Positions 11,431-22,677 of a DNA stretch of 64,000 nucleotides are shown here, piece after piece. Every line of letters begins with the position of its first letter. The stretch's first letter is position 1. The stretch is from Hysterium pulicare CBS 123377 (Eukaryota > Ascomycota > Dothideomycetes > Hysteriales > Hysteriaceae). The notes beneath the pieces are model-generated. The model saw nothing but the letters and a program-made list of their open reading frames with translations. It made no database searches and was not told where the DNA came from. Both the position numbers and the translations under genes were made by a program. Location of the stretch: assembly GCA_000467715.1 (NCBI GenBank), contig AJFK01000182.1, positions 1 through 64,000 of the forward strand. The letters run 5' to 3'.

Positions 11431-13734
11431 ATGTCTTTTCCAGCGCGAATCACTGGTAGCAAAACCGATGACATGGGTCGCCGTCTTACCAGACTCAGCA
11501 CCGGAAGCATTCCAAATGCAAAGAAACCAAAGTCACGTCCACCGAAAAGCTTGCGGGACAAGCTTGGATTTCTTCAAGGGCATCTACCGAACTACTCAGG
11601 ACCATACAGTGTACGCCTTTCCTTTGGCACAAATCGAAGTTGGTTAGAGGGCTAACCAAAATAGGTCGGTTCGATGGAAATAGAAGTGCCCGTGCAAAAC
11701 CCTCGAGTATTTTCTAACATAACTCGCCATGGCCACCATCTACTCAAGCTTGAAACTGTTCTTATGACGCTCTACTATCCTGCCGCATTTGGCTGTGGTA
11801 CAGGGAAGGACCCGGCAGGAAACAAGAAATGGTCTCGCCAGACTTGGCTTCCTCGACCTCGTATCGAACTGGCTAAAGGTTATGGAAAATTCGCTGGCAT
11901 CGGTGATTTCGGAGTTCCTTGGTTTGCTGCGACAACTATGTGCACAAAACTTCCTGCTTTTAGGAATGCTCCGCCGGCACGACACTGGCCACCTCCTGAC
12001 AATTATAAGCAGAGCGGGAAAAAGGTTAAGAATGAAGAAGGGGATCCACCGCCAGGAGAATCAAAAGAGCCCATGTTTCCGCTATTGTTCTTCAGTCACG
12101 GACTTGGTGGAACACGCACTGCATATTCAAGCTTATGTGGTGAAGTACGTTTATTATTCTCATTGATAGTCTTCTATCTATCTCTCGCTTGTCTGATTCA
12201 AACACTAACATATTGACAGTTTGCAAGCTATGGGTATGCGATTTGGTTCACAAATATTGATGCTTCTCATAGCGCTAACATATAATTCAGTTTCGTAGTT
12301 TGCGCGTTAGAACATCGAGATGGCTCAGGGCCTAGAACATTTGTCAATCATGCTAAGGAAGGCTTAGGTTCTTTGGACCAATTGGAGCAAGACGGTAAAG
12401 TCGATCACAGTGAGAAGGAAAGGCAGCAGGGGTATGATAAGGTTGTGAGTTTGATCTTTCTTAACATCATATTGGCCGAAAAGCTCGCTAATACTCAGCA
12501 GGATTACATTTTCCCCAAAGGTGCGGTCAATGAGCATGTCTTGTTTACCCTATATCAAGATATTCAACGAAGACGTTCTGACAGAGTACAGAAAATCCAT
12601 ATGACACGTCTCCAAACAATGACAAGGGCGTTGATAATGAACTTCGTGAAGCTCAAATCCAATTGAGACTCGCAGAAATCGAAGAAGCATATCACGTTCT
12701 TAGAGACATACGCGAAGGAAATGGTGAGAAAATAGCGCAGAAGAATCTGCGCCGCAAGGGGTACATTGGTGCAAGTTCCAGAGGCTTGGATGGCATTGAC
12801 TGGTCTGCGTGGAAGCATCGCTTTCATTGCGAAAGAGTGACCATCGCGGGCCATTCGTTTGGAGCTGCAACGGTCATCGAAGTTCTAAGGAATGCTGATC
12901 GGTTCAAACAAGTTGAACAAGGGATCATCTATGACATTTGGGGGTAATGGAGCAATATTCGTAACTATACATGGTTTACCCGATGCTAATATTGCTGGTA
13001 GTGCTCCGATCAAACCGCCAGCAGAAGACAAGCGACACCGAATACATACACCTTTACTGGGCATCAACAGTGAAGCCTTCATGTATTGGCCTGCAAACTT
13101 CGACAACGTGGCAAGTCTCATGAATGAAGCTCGAGGCCAAGGTGCCCCAGTATGGTCATGCACAGTCCGAGGAAGCATCCACTTGTCGCAATCAGACTTT
13201 CCCATTCTCTACCCACACGCATGTTCGTTCTTCTTGAAATCTACCGGCAATCCGCAGCGAGGTCTGGATTTGAACATCAGTGCATCCCTTGAATTCCTCA
13301 GAGAAGTGATGGGCGACGAGGGCGGCGGCAAAGAGATCATAAAACGGTGCATGACAGACGAAGGTATCCTTAAAACAGAACTCCTTGACGACTTGCCCAA
13401 TGATCATCGGCCAGAAGACAAGTATATTGCGACAAGGCTGAAGATCCCACATGAGTTTAGGCACCGAATGCTATCTAAGGCGGAAAGAAAGGCCAAAAGG
13501 AAAAGAGCCGGAGGCGTCCAGAAACCTGGGGACGAAGTGTGGATGCATGTGAACACTGATGAAGACGAGGTGATGGCATGGCGGCAGAAAGTGAAGCCTC
13601 CAGAGGAAGAGAGTGCCCAAAAAGAGTCTAAACAGGAGCCGTTCGCTTCCGGCGAAAAGGGGAAAGGAAATCAGGAAGGGAATATGGAACAGAACGACGG
13701 CGAATGGCTTGGCCGTCCGCCAACGCTCAAATGA
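11431..13734 (+). CDS. PAF-acetylhydrolase-like serine esterase
   Basis: Seven exons close in phase: 11431-11610, 11665-12144, 12220-12233, 12291-12444, 12502-12520, 12592-12943 and 13002-13734. The product is about 643 residues. The nucleophile elbow is GHSFGAATVIEVL. The oxyanion region reads LLFFSHGLGGTRTAYSSLC, with VCALEHRDGSG after it. The acid and histidine segments are plausible (LLGINSEAF, GSIHLSQSDFPIL). These match the fungal platelet-activating-factor acetylhydrolase family of alpha/beta hydrolases, which cleave short or oxidised sn-2 acyl chains from phospholipids. No signal peptide or transmembrane segment is seen, so it is probably intracellular. The C-terminus is a charged Lys/Glu-rich tail. 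Two exons are very small (14 and 19 bases), and the 12521 donor is a weak GTGCGG. Confidence 0.88.
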
Positions 13735-14448
13735 TTGCGGAGACTCACTTCTAGAACATCAAGATTAGATTTAGACTAAGGTAGAGCAGGGTTTCTCGGT
13801 CTTTCTACATACTAAAGATTCATCCGTAGTACTTGTTGATGTGATCGTAGGTAGAGCACACGGGCTGTCATAATTCGTCATATTCGGACGATGCTACCAA
13901 CGGCTTTCCTATCAGCCTACAAAGTAGATTTGGACTCTGAGAAAGGCACTAAAGCCAGTTGCGATCCTTGAGGTGATCTGGAAAGTATGACATGAATAGG
14001 TACTTGTACAGCCAAGGGAGTGCAGTACGACGAATCATGACACCCATCGTGGAGTGACCGCACGCTGCAGCTGATTTGAACAGGGGTAGTTGTTGGGCCA
14101 AATTCTGATTCGTTCGAGATAAATGTGCATCAGTTGCCTCGTCAGGCTGATTCTCATCGCCGAACTGAATACTACTGTCCCGAATGGACATTCCACCCAA
14201 TGGATGCCTGCCATCAATAATCATGCTGTCGCAGCGCAGCCTTGCTCGATGTGATTCGGAGACGAAGTTAAAGATCGAGCATTCCCCGCAGCTTCACCCG
14301 TTACTGAGGATAGCTGCCTAGGAGCCAGCCTTCTTCCCATGTCTACATTATAATATACTTCTATAACCCTCTTCCTACCTAACCTAAAGTAAGCTTTAGT
14401 AAAGAGAGATTGCTCTTTTCGGGAAACGTCCATGGGAGCAGTTGGACC
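13735..14448. other. Intergenic region, no supported gene
   Basis: About 700 bases. A minus-strand frame of 91 codons (13949-14224) has no recognisable domain. A 13-base stretch at 13950-13962 (taaagccagttgc) recurs in the same orientation at 16124-16136, on the other side of the next gene. Confidence 0.4.
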
Positions 14449-15896
14449 ATGACAGACCCCCTCAGCATTACTGCAAGCGTGCTTGCCATAGCGACGGCCA
14501 GCTTCCAAGTCGCCCAAGGCCTGCACAATGTCGCAGATGGAATCGGCTCGGCGGGAATGGAAGTGCGCATGGCAGCGCAACAGGTTACTTCCTTTTCTGG
14601 ACTCCTGACTAGCATTAAGACGGAAATGGAACGCCCAAACGGGGTCTCGTTTGTCGAACAGAGCCTTGCCATGGACATTGTCAACGTTTGTGAAGAAGTT
14701 CTTCGCCCTCTGCAGCGAGTACAAGACACACTCAAGCCACTGCTTAGACGTTACCGGACCAGGTCTGCGAAACTTCGTCATTTTGGGCTGAGAGTGCAAT
14801 ATGTCTTTAGTTGCAAGTCCAAATTATCGTTTTATCTTGAGCTCTTGCGGCACCAGACGGTCATACTCAATGCAGTCTTGGGCGTTATGAACCTGCAAGC
14901 AAATAGAGAAAGGAGTTCACCGGATACTCGGCTTGTTTTCCCCAATAGCTTCTATTTTCGCAAACTGACTAGCATCTAGAAGTACCCTTCACTCTCAAAC
15001 GTCCTTGAGAGAGTCTACGGACGCTGTAAGACATGAACTCGATGCCTCCCGAGGTATCAATCGTCACGTACCTCCCCTGACTACCAACGTGCGTACGTCT
15101 CGAGTAGTCGAAAATGGCAGTCTATACGGCGGGAATACATCTCCAGAGCAATCAACGGCACCAGGAGAGCATATTAATGGAGGACTCAGCGAACAAGAGG
15201 TCGAAGATATGGAGAGACAGATTGATCGCGATCTTGACCCCGATGATGGAGTCTTCGCCCTTGAAGTGTACGAAGACGTCCGCTCAGTGGGGCGCAAGGT
15301 AGTTCGACTCGCGGAAGAAGCGCTACATTCGGATCAAGAAGAATTCACCATACCGCGTCCAGCGAATGCTTTCCAACAAACGCAAGCCCCTAATCTCCCG
15401 GCCACGGCCTCAGCAAGCAGTGCGGGTAGTCAACAAGAAGGCGCTGAAGGATTGCGGACGGGCCCTAAAAGACGACATGATATCGTAACGTTCCAGAATT
15501 CAGAAGGGAGCAGATTCGAGTTCCCGTATCAATTTGCTCGTAAATGGAAGGTAAGAGCTCAACCTGGAGTTCAGCACCAAAATACTTTTGATGAGTAACA
15601 ATTTCTAGACTATGCTCAGCATGATGCAAGGGGTTGAGTCCATTAAAATGGCAGATATGGCATCTTATCCGTCTGGATTTACCATACGCAAATGCGCTAG
15701 TAGTGGGAACTACATTCATTACTTTTATACCCTTACAACCGAAGATGGCGCCCTTCTGGTTCCTGCAATCTGGTCTGATGTCGTGAAGCCCGATGATGTG
15801 ATTATGGTAAGGTTTAATGATGAAAGAAAACAACAAAGGGCGCGAGAGCGGAAAGAGGGAAAATTCATTACACCGTTTTCGCGTTTCTTACGATAA
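14449..15896 (+). CDS. Fungal STAND N-terminal domain protein with C-terminal ubiquitin-like (ULD-type) domain
   Basis: Proposed exons are 14449-14914, 14973-15550 and 15609-15896 (about 443 residues, phase-consistent). The start MTDPLSITASVLAIATASFQ is typical of the helical 'fungal_N' domain found at the N-terminus of many fungal NLR-like and signalling proteins. The middle is polar and probably disordered. The end, split by the last intron, reads IVTFQNSEGSRFEFPYQFAR then WK-TML and LVPAIWSDVVKPDDVIMV. This is the pattern of the ubiquitin-like domain (ULD_2 type) found in such proteins. There is no NACHT or NB-ARC core, so this would be an adaptor or remnant, not a full receptor. The first intron uses a poor GTTCAC donor, so that junction is the weakest part. 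Function is unknown; a self/non-self recognition link is inference only. Confidence 0.65.
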
Positions 15897-17252
15897 GTAA
15901 TAAATATTCAAATTGAATTGAAGAGTTTGGAGTTCCCAAAGATAAGAGTGCTCAGAGGTGCGGTTATTGACAGGAACGTGGGCGTAATAGGTTTTTTCTG
16001 GCCTTAGCAGCCTACCTCTAAGTACTTTTCATGAAGTAGAAAGACGCAATACTGACTCCGTCTACTCCTATCAACTCCGGTGCCAGGACTCTACAGAGGC
16101 CACTTGGGCTCGGTAAAAGGGATTAAAGCCAGTTGCCATCATTAAGCCTATGTAGCAAGTAATTAGGTATAGAAAGTCTGTGCAGGCTTTATAAACAAAA
16201 GGATTAGCATTACAAGCAACATAACCGCACCCGTGCCTGGAAGTGTGGTTGCTTTAAGGAAAGGTTAGCTCCGTAGAGCTGTTGCTGTTGCAACTTGGCC
16301 GAAAGGAACGATCGTTCCATTAGCTGCGGATTAATTGATATCCAACAATAGCATGTCTCGAGCTCAAAGCAACTAAAAGTACTGCTAAATAAGAACATCT
16401 ATAGAAAGAAGCATAGTATTAAACCTAACTATCAAGTGCCATAACTAGTGTCACAGTATAGGGAATTACGGACTTCCAAAGCTGCATAAGTCTAGGTAGG
16501 TTCTATTCTGTAGGCTACTTTTAACTCACCTTGAGGATGGCAACTTGCTTTAACGCTCTGTACCGAGGCTAAACCGGCTTTGCAGGCTGGCAGAAAAGAA
16601 GTTGGTAGACTGAGGCCTATCCTCTGAAAACCACAAATTATAACCCCAGTCAGTTCAGCATCTCTAAAAGCTTATGTGTGTCAGCGCCACCTTGACGAGT
16701 CGTCGTCGAAAGCGGCTTAGTCGGCATCCTCGCCCAGCCAGCCGACGGCTTTGTTGTTCAGTAATCAGGCACTCCGGCCCTCACCCGTACCATGGATTGT
16801 GCCGAGCGGCTTTGCAATCGGACCAAGCGCAGAGGCAGCTGACGTCTGGTTTAAACTGGCGCTGTCGTTGCTGAGGTAGAGCCTGGGACTGCTCACGAAA
16901 ACGACTGCATGCTGCTTTTGGGGATTCGCAACCCTGGCTTGAACGCGGCATGAGTAAGCCCAACCGTGCAACAAGATTACCAAGCTCCAGCGCCCTTCCT
17001 TATAGACCGACAGGAACGACTGGAGGGTGTGTGTAACACAAGTATTTTGCTTTTGAATGTCGTGTCGGCCATCCTGTTCTTTTCCGACCTTTGCTTTGCA
17101 CGTCTAGTTTCTTGACCCTCCGACAGCTCTGCAAGAGGAACGCTCAACCTTTACGTCTCCGCCAAGGCAATACTCAACAGCACATCAGCAATTGATATCC
17201 GAACTATCCGCTCAAAGCTACATCAGCCGTTAGAGAACAAACACCAACGATA
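15897..17252. other. Gene-poor region, possibly degraded repeat
   Basis: A stretch of 1.36 kb with no plausible coding frame. The part from about 15950 to 16640 is rich in short TAG/CTTA/TAAG words and shares a 13-base stretch with sequence at 13950. This is compatible with an old decayed repeat, but no ends, target duplication or protein remnant could be seen. The last few hundred bases should include the promoter of the bZIP gene. Confidence 0.35.
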
Positions 17253-19419
17253 ATGACATCCTCCGAGAGCGAGGGACAGCCTACCTCGAGAAAGCGTTCA
17301 AGAACGAGCGCTAGCAGTGAGGATGCCGGCAACAAGAAAGCTAGGGGACGACCGAGAGTGGATACCCAGGATGAAACGGCTGCCGACGTGAGTAGATCTT
17401 CAGCCCTATAACAAATACCATGTTCCGTACCCATCAGAGAATCAGGTCGCACATGATTCCGTACTAGTGACCGATGACCACTGTGTCCCTACAACACTCA
17501 AAGGACGTTCACTTCCTAGATCATACTGACATCCTAGCAGCGTCGTCGTACCCAAATACGCCTTGCGCAGCGGGCATATCGGCAACGCAAAGAGACGACA
17601 ATATCCTCATTGAAGAGGCAAGTCAACGAGCTGCAGTCGACCATTGAGGAAATGAATCGATCTTTCGTTCATTTCAATGATTCAGCAGTCCAATCAGGAA
17701 TTTTAAACCTAAGGCCAGAGCTAGCACATGAACTAAAGACAGTAACGGAGACTTTTGTCAGGCTGGCAAAGGCTGCGGCGGTAGATCGTAACGCCGACGA
17801 GGACGAGTTAGGGGAAGAAGATATCGAACCTGCAGCAGAACTACATAATGCAGCAATGGCAGCGAGAGCCTCACGAGAATCTCGTACAATTCCAACTCGT
17901 ACTTCACCTCCCGTGCCCGAGCATACGGATATCGGCTGGGGATACTCAGCTCGATATGCCAATGAACCCGAGCAGTCACCCGATCAACGGTATCAATCCA
18001 GCACTTTTTTTACTTCAAACCGCTCGCAATTGGATCAACCAGGGAACCACAGACTCCCCATGACAGTTGGTCAAGTAATAGATCAGTCTAGATCCGCCCA
18101 GGACTCTAATGGAAACAACCAACCTTTACCGTTTGGTCTCGTTGACCTGCTCTTGCGGGACGTTTCTCCAAACTCCATCAACCCCCAAGCCTACTTTGCT
18201 ACTATCCCATCTCCGAAGATTAATCCGGCCGCCATATCTCCGCCTCCAACTCGAACACCTACGCTTCCTTCGACTTCCCAGCTCCTAACCCCTAGCCTTT
18301 CGAAATCCTTAGCGCTCAAACCTCCTTACACGTATAGTTTCCAGGAATCTACCTTTGCTCGCCGCCTTACCCGAGCCGCGCTCGAACACGGCTTCCAACT
18401 GTTGAACATGGCTTCTGTACGCCCAGCTGCTGTCAATCACGTTTTCAAACTCTCGCTTCCTTACATCACCATCGACCAAATGCGAGAACGATTCAAAACT
18501 GTTCTAACGAAAGGAACAAGAGATTCCCTAGATTGTTGGACTGCGCCCTTCATCCATCTAGGCGGCGCCGGAACCCATTATCCCCAGAGGGATGCAAACG
18601 GGCATGTCATCCCCGAACCCAATTCCTGGAATGTGAGAAGTATCGGGCCTCAACGTAAACTTAGACTGGAGAACTCGACGGACCACACTCTGAGTCAGGA
18701 GCTCAACGTAGACCTACGCGGTTTTGAGGGCGAATGGTTCGATCCACATGATGTGGCAGGCTATCTCGAAGAGAAGGGTCTGCGTATCGAAGCAGAAGCC
18801 TCATTCGCCGAAGCCTATATGGAAGTCGAGGACAATAAAGATTCCGGCCTAGGAAGCCTAGTCTATTCAGGCAATATCAACATGAACCTAGATTTCACAG
18901 ACGTTGAACGATCCTTGGACCAGAATGGAAGTCCCGGGGCCAGCAGCAGCGACAGCGCTCCCAACGCAAGTCCTCGCACTCCAAACAACACCATGCCGCA
19001 ACTCAACAACCCACTGTTCTCACAGACCGAAACACCCTTCGGACTTGATATGGGATTCGACTTGTCCAATTTCGGCAAGACGAATGAGCTTGACACGACT
19101 GGTATCTTCGCCCAGCCGTTGGCACTCGATCTAGCTGGACCTTTCGATGCCAACTTTGGTAGCATGGGATATACGGCATTCGACATGATGGGCACGGAAG
19201 TAGAGCCGGAGGTCGTCAAGCAGAAGAAGAAGCAGACTGTTTTGGTGGATGTTCAAAAGCTGATTGATGGTGAGTGAACCCCTATCCAGTACAGCGCAAC
19301 CATAACTAACGATCTGGTCAGAAATCATCAAACGTGGCGTTTGTCTTGGGCGTTCGCCTGGATTCAGGAGGAAAGATGTTGATTTGGCGTTCAAGGCATC
19401 TGTGCTTCAGGCGTTTTGA
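17253..19419 (+). CDS. bZIP (AP-1-like) transcription factor
   Basis: Three exons (17253-17387, 17541-19269, 19322-19419) give a protein of about 650 residues. Right after the first intron the basic region reads RRRTQIRLAQRAYRQRKETT, the fungal AP-1-type signature. A short zipper-like coil follows (LKRQVNELQSTIEEMNRSF). The long middle is Ser/Pro/Asn-rich, with a helical segment FARRLTRAALEHGFQLLN. The last intron splits a conserved tail: VDVQKLIDEIIKRGVCLGRS, then PGFRRKDVDLAF. That tail recurs in a family of long fungal bZIP proteins. No cysteine-rich redox domain as in Yap1 is evident, so it is not a clear Yap1 orthologue. Its target genes are unknown. Confidence 0.85.
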
Positions 19420-20289
19420 AACTGCTCTAATGGATAGAGCTTCCTGGACAAGGTGATCTGGGTCATTTCGGTTCTTTAGTACTGGGTTTCTAAAGCGACG
19501 AGGGATCTTACGGAATATATTCACAGATGCCAAAAGTCCATAGAACTATGTCGGATGTATCTTACCTACCATTCTTACTTAATCAAATGGCATGCAAGCA
19601 TCTACTCCCTTGCTACCGTCTACCGGAGTACAGGGCTTTTTTGGGCTTCTTAGCGGAAACATGCCTTTCTAGTGCGGGCCACTAATATAATCCCTTTGAC
19701 AAGTCGATGTAAAAGCCTCAAGCTGTGTGGTACGAAGCCTACTTGGGTTACGGGTCGATGCACAAATAGAAGGGTTGGTGAAACGATGGCACCGACCATG
19801 TGCTGATTAAAGCATTGGTATCTACGCCGACACTGCAAGTGAGGCTTCAAGAGAAGACATAGAGAGTGAACAGAGCGCAGAGACAGTCTTGGGTGAATGC
19901 ATTTACGATGTTTGTCATTATGGGCGGCCACTAGCGTCACGGACGGGAGCTAAGCGAGGCCATGTCTTCAGGTTCGGCGGTTCCTGGTCGCCTTTCGCCA
20001 GTACAACTACCTGCCACCCCAAGACCACGGCAGTGAAAACACGCCGGATAGTCGTACAAATACAAGATATCGCATCCTCTGAACAGACAGACGCTGGCCC
20101 TGCACGCAAAGGGACCACCAGAGGAAGCCGGTCGTTGCGTAGCTGGCCTCTCAAGCGCTGACGTCGCCCCGTCCCTTTCACACTGCCTATTCGGAGAGCG
20201 AACGGCGACGATAACGCTGTGAAGGCGACCTCTGGTCTATCCGTCCTCAGATCCTCGTCTCCAGATTCTCCGTTTGTCCAACCGGCGCC
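19420..20289. other. Intergenic region, promoter of the TFIIA large subunit gene
   Basis: About 870 bases. Open frames here on both strands (for example minus-strand 19918-20532) are unsupported and overlap the first TFIIA exons. Confidence 0.45.
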
Positions 20290-21990
20290 ATGTCCAACCA
20301 GGTTGTTGTTAGTGGAATTTCCCATCTTCCCATGTATTCCCTTGGAGAGGCCACGGCGGCTGCACACGAGCACCTGGCTGACTGCTACAAACAGGGTACG
20401 GTCTATCAACAGATCATCGACAAGGTGATCCAGGCATCGCAGAATGACTTCGAGGAGTTTGGCGTTGACCAGTCGACGCTGGGTGAGATGAAGCAGGTGC
20501 GTGGCAAAAGATTCCCTTTGCACTTGTTCCATCAGCTCGTCATCTGCATCGTCGCAACAACCAACGCTCTATCCTTTATTTCTCTCCCGCACATTGTTTG
20601 TCTTTATCGATCTGTATTGTGAGCGTCGCAAAGCGATATGATATCGATGGGTCTTCATGGGGCAGGCTGGGCGCTGGAGGGTGGTGAGGCTGCCAGAAGC
20701 GGGGCTGGGTTGCCGGACGCGCAAAGTCGGGGGCCCACCTGTATTTGGGTCACTTTTTATAGCCACCGACCACCCCAAGGCCCCCGCCAAGCCTCGCTCG
20801 ACCTTCCTGCCTTGGGTTTAGCCTTCATGTGACATTCTTTTCTTTTCTCGTCATTGGGTTATTGTCTATATCGTCTTCACGAGTGTATATCCTGTTTTAC
20901 TTCTATGCTAACATACCATGGCTTTAGATGTGGCAAGACAGACTGTCTGCGCTCAGAGTCGCTCAGTTTCCGTGGGATCCTCAGCCGGAAGCGGTTCGAA
21001 ATCCGCCCACGGTGCCGTCCAATGTCCCCAAGGCTGAACCCTCGCCAGCGCCATCGTCTACTGTGCCACCTCAGCAGCAGGAGCCAATCAATAACTTTCC
21101 CAATGTTCCTATCAAGCAAGAGGGAGGAGGCTACGTGAACTCGATGCCTCAGAATCAGCCTTACATGAATGGTCTGACTTCGGGACTTGATGGCAATGCC
21201 GCTCAAATCCGCGCCCAGAATCTGATCTCGCAACGCTATGGTGCTCAGCTGAATCTTCAAAACATGAACCAGCAGGGAAACAACCCGCAAATGGCTGCAC
21301 AGCAGCAGCGTATGGGTATGCAAATGCCTGGTCAGCCTCAGCAGGGTCAGCGTCCACAGCAAATGGCACAGCGCCAGCCCAACGTGTATGCCTCGCAAAC
21401 GGATGGTGCTGATGAAGCGATGGACGACTGGAATGCTGTCGTCGCTGTCAAGAGCGCTGAAGGTGACAATGGTCCGAATGGTAGACACGTCGCCGACCGA
21501 CAGATGCGCGCACAGGTCGACGCCCTGGCAGCACGTCTCGACAGCGGCTTAATGGTCCCACTCGATCAACTTCCGAAAGGAAAGAAGAGAAAGGCGGCCA
21601 TTCGCGCTCAAAAGCAAGCCAACTCCTCCGAAGCCGGTCCCTCAAGTCTTCCGCAGATTCCCCAGCTCGATGGCGAGCTCGGCATCAAAGAAGAGGATGA
21701 GGAGAAAGAGGAGATTGATGAAGATGCCATCAACTCGGACCTCGATGATCCAGAGGATGCATTGGATGATGGAGACGACGAGAACGATGAGAATATCGAT
21801 TTCATGCTCTGCACTTATGATAAGGTGCAGCGCGTGAAGAATAAGTGGAAATGCACACTCAAGGACGGTATCCTTACCACCAACAAAAAAGAGTGAGTTT
21901 CTAACCTCTCAATATGTTATACATAATTTGGCTAATTGTTCTTCACTCAGGTACCTCTTCCACAAAGCCAACGGCGAATTCGAGTGGTGA
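20290..21990 (+). CDS. TOA1: Transcription factor IIA large (alpha/beta) subunit
   Basis: Four exons (20290-20307, 20395-20496, 20928-21892, 21951-21990) give about 374 residues. The first exon encodes six residues (MSNQVV) and joins to GTVYQQIIDKVIQASQNDFE, the N-terminal four-helix-bundle segment. Next comes MWQDRLSALRVAQFPWDPQP, the conserved end of that domain. The middle is Gln/Asn-rich and disordered, then acidic. The C-terminal beta-barrel half reads NIDFMLCTYDKVQRVKNKWK and ends KKEYLFHKANGEFEW, the typical TFIIA terminus. TFIIA stabilises TBP on promoter DNA. The large 431-base second intron is unusual for this genome. The 40-base last exon completes the conserved end, which confirms the splice. 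Confidence 0.93.
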
Positions 21991-22677
21991 TTCCAAAACT
22001 CACACCTCTCATCTCCTTTCCTCGGCCTTTTATCGCTTGCAGATCATTTTCTCTTGACATCGGCTCGGGAATACCTCTAGAGATCTAATCTTCTAGCTGT
22101 ACAACATCTCTCTTCCTGCTTTCCGTCCTTTTCTTTCTTTCCAAATAACCGTTTCGAACAATGACACGGGCCTATCCTATCGTCACCTCTGCGCTTTAGA
22201 TTGGATAAAATCACACGCGTTAGGACGTGTTAGCAAAAATCACTTTTCTATACCAACAATCAAACGTCGGGGTTCTGGATGCGAATATCTCCCTTGCTTC
22301 TTTTTTCTCTTTTCTTATTTGTGTGCTATGACTGGCTGACAAGGCTTTGGCCGGGGTGGTAGGGGTTGGTTCGGGTTCAGGTTCCGGATGGGATGGTGGT
22401 CTTCTTTCACATCATGGGAGGACTTTCGAGTGATTTTTCTCCTTCACCGCTCAGTCAGGCGCATACTAGCGACTGGCGAAAGGTCGCAGGAGTTAGGGAG
22501 GTGGCAAGGACCTGCAATGAGAATGTACGTTTGCTTTAGACCTCCAAGGAAGAGGAAGTTAAGAAAAAATGAAATTGATCAATATGAAAATAAACTTGCT
22601 TTTTCTATCTATTTCCACTATGTGCTACCTTACAACCTTTGGAGAAAGCGATCTACTAGCACTCTCGCTCACTCAAC
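21991..22677. other. Convergent intergenic region (3' flanks of TOA1 and RAD1)
   Basis: About 690 bases with no recognisable gene. A plus-strand frame starting at 22388 is mostly antisense to the downstream minus-strand gene. Confidence 0.5.

Noticed and set aside
13949-14224. Minus-strand 91-codon frame
   Set aside because: No recognisable domain and no start or intron evidence.
16674-16983. Short frames on both strands in the gene-poor region
   Set aside because: Mutually overlapping, low similarity to any family I know.
17241-17900. Possible Yap1 orthology of the bZIP gene
   Set aside because: The basic region fits AP-1 type, but the cysteine-rich redox domains of Yap1 are not seen.
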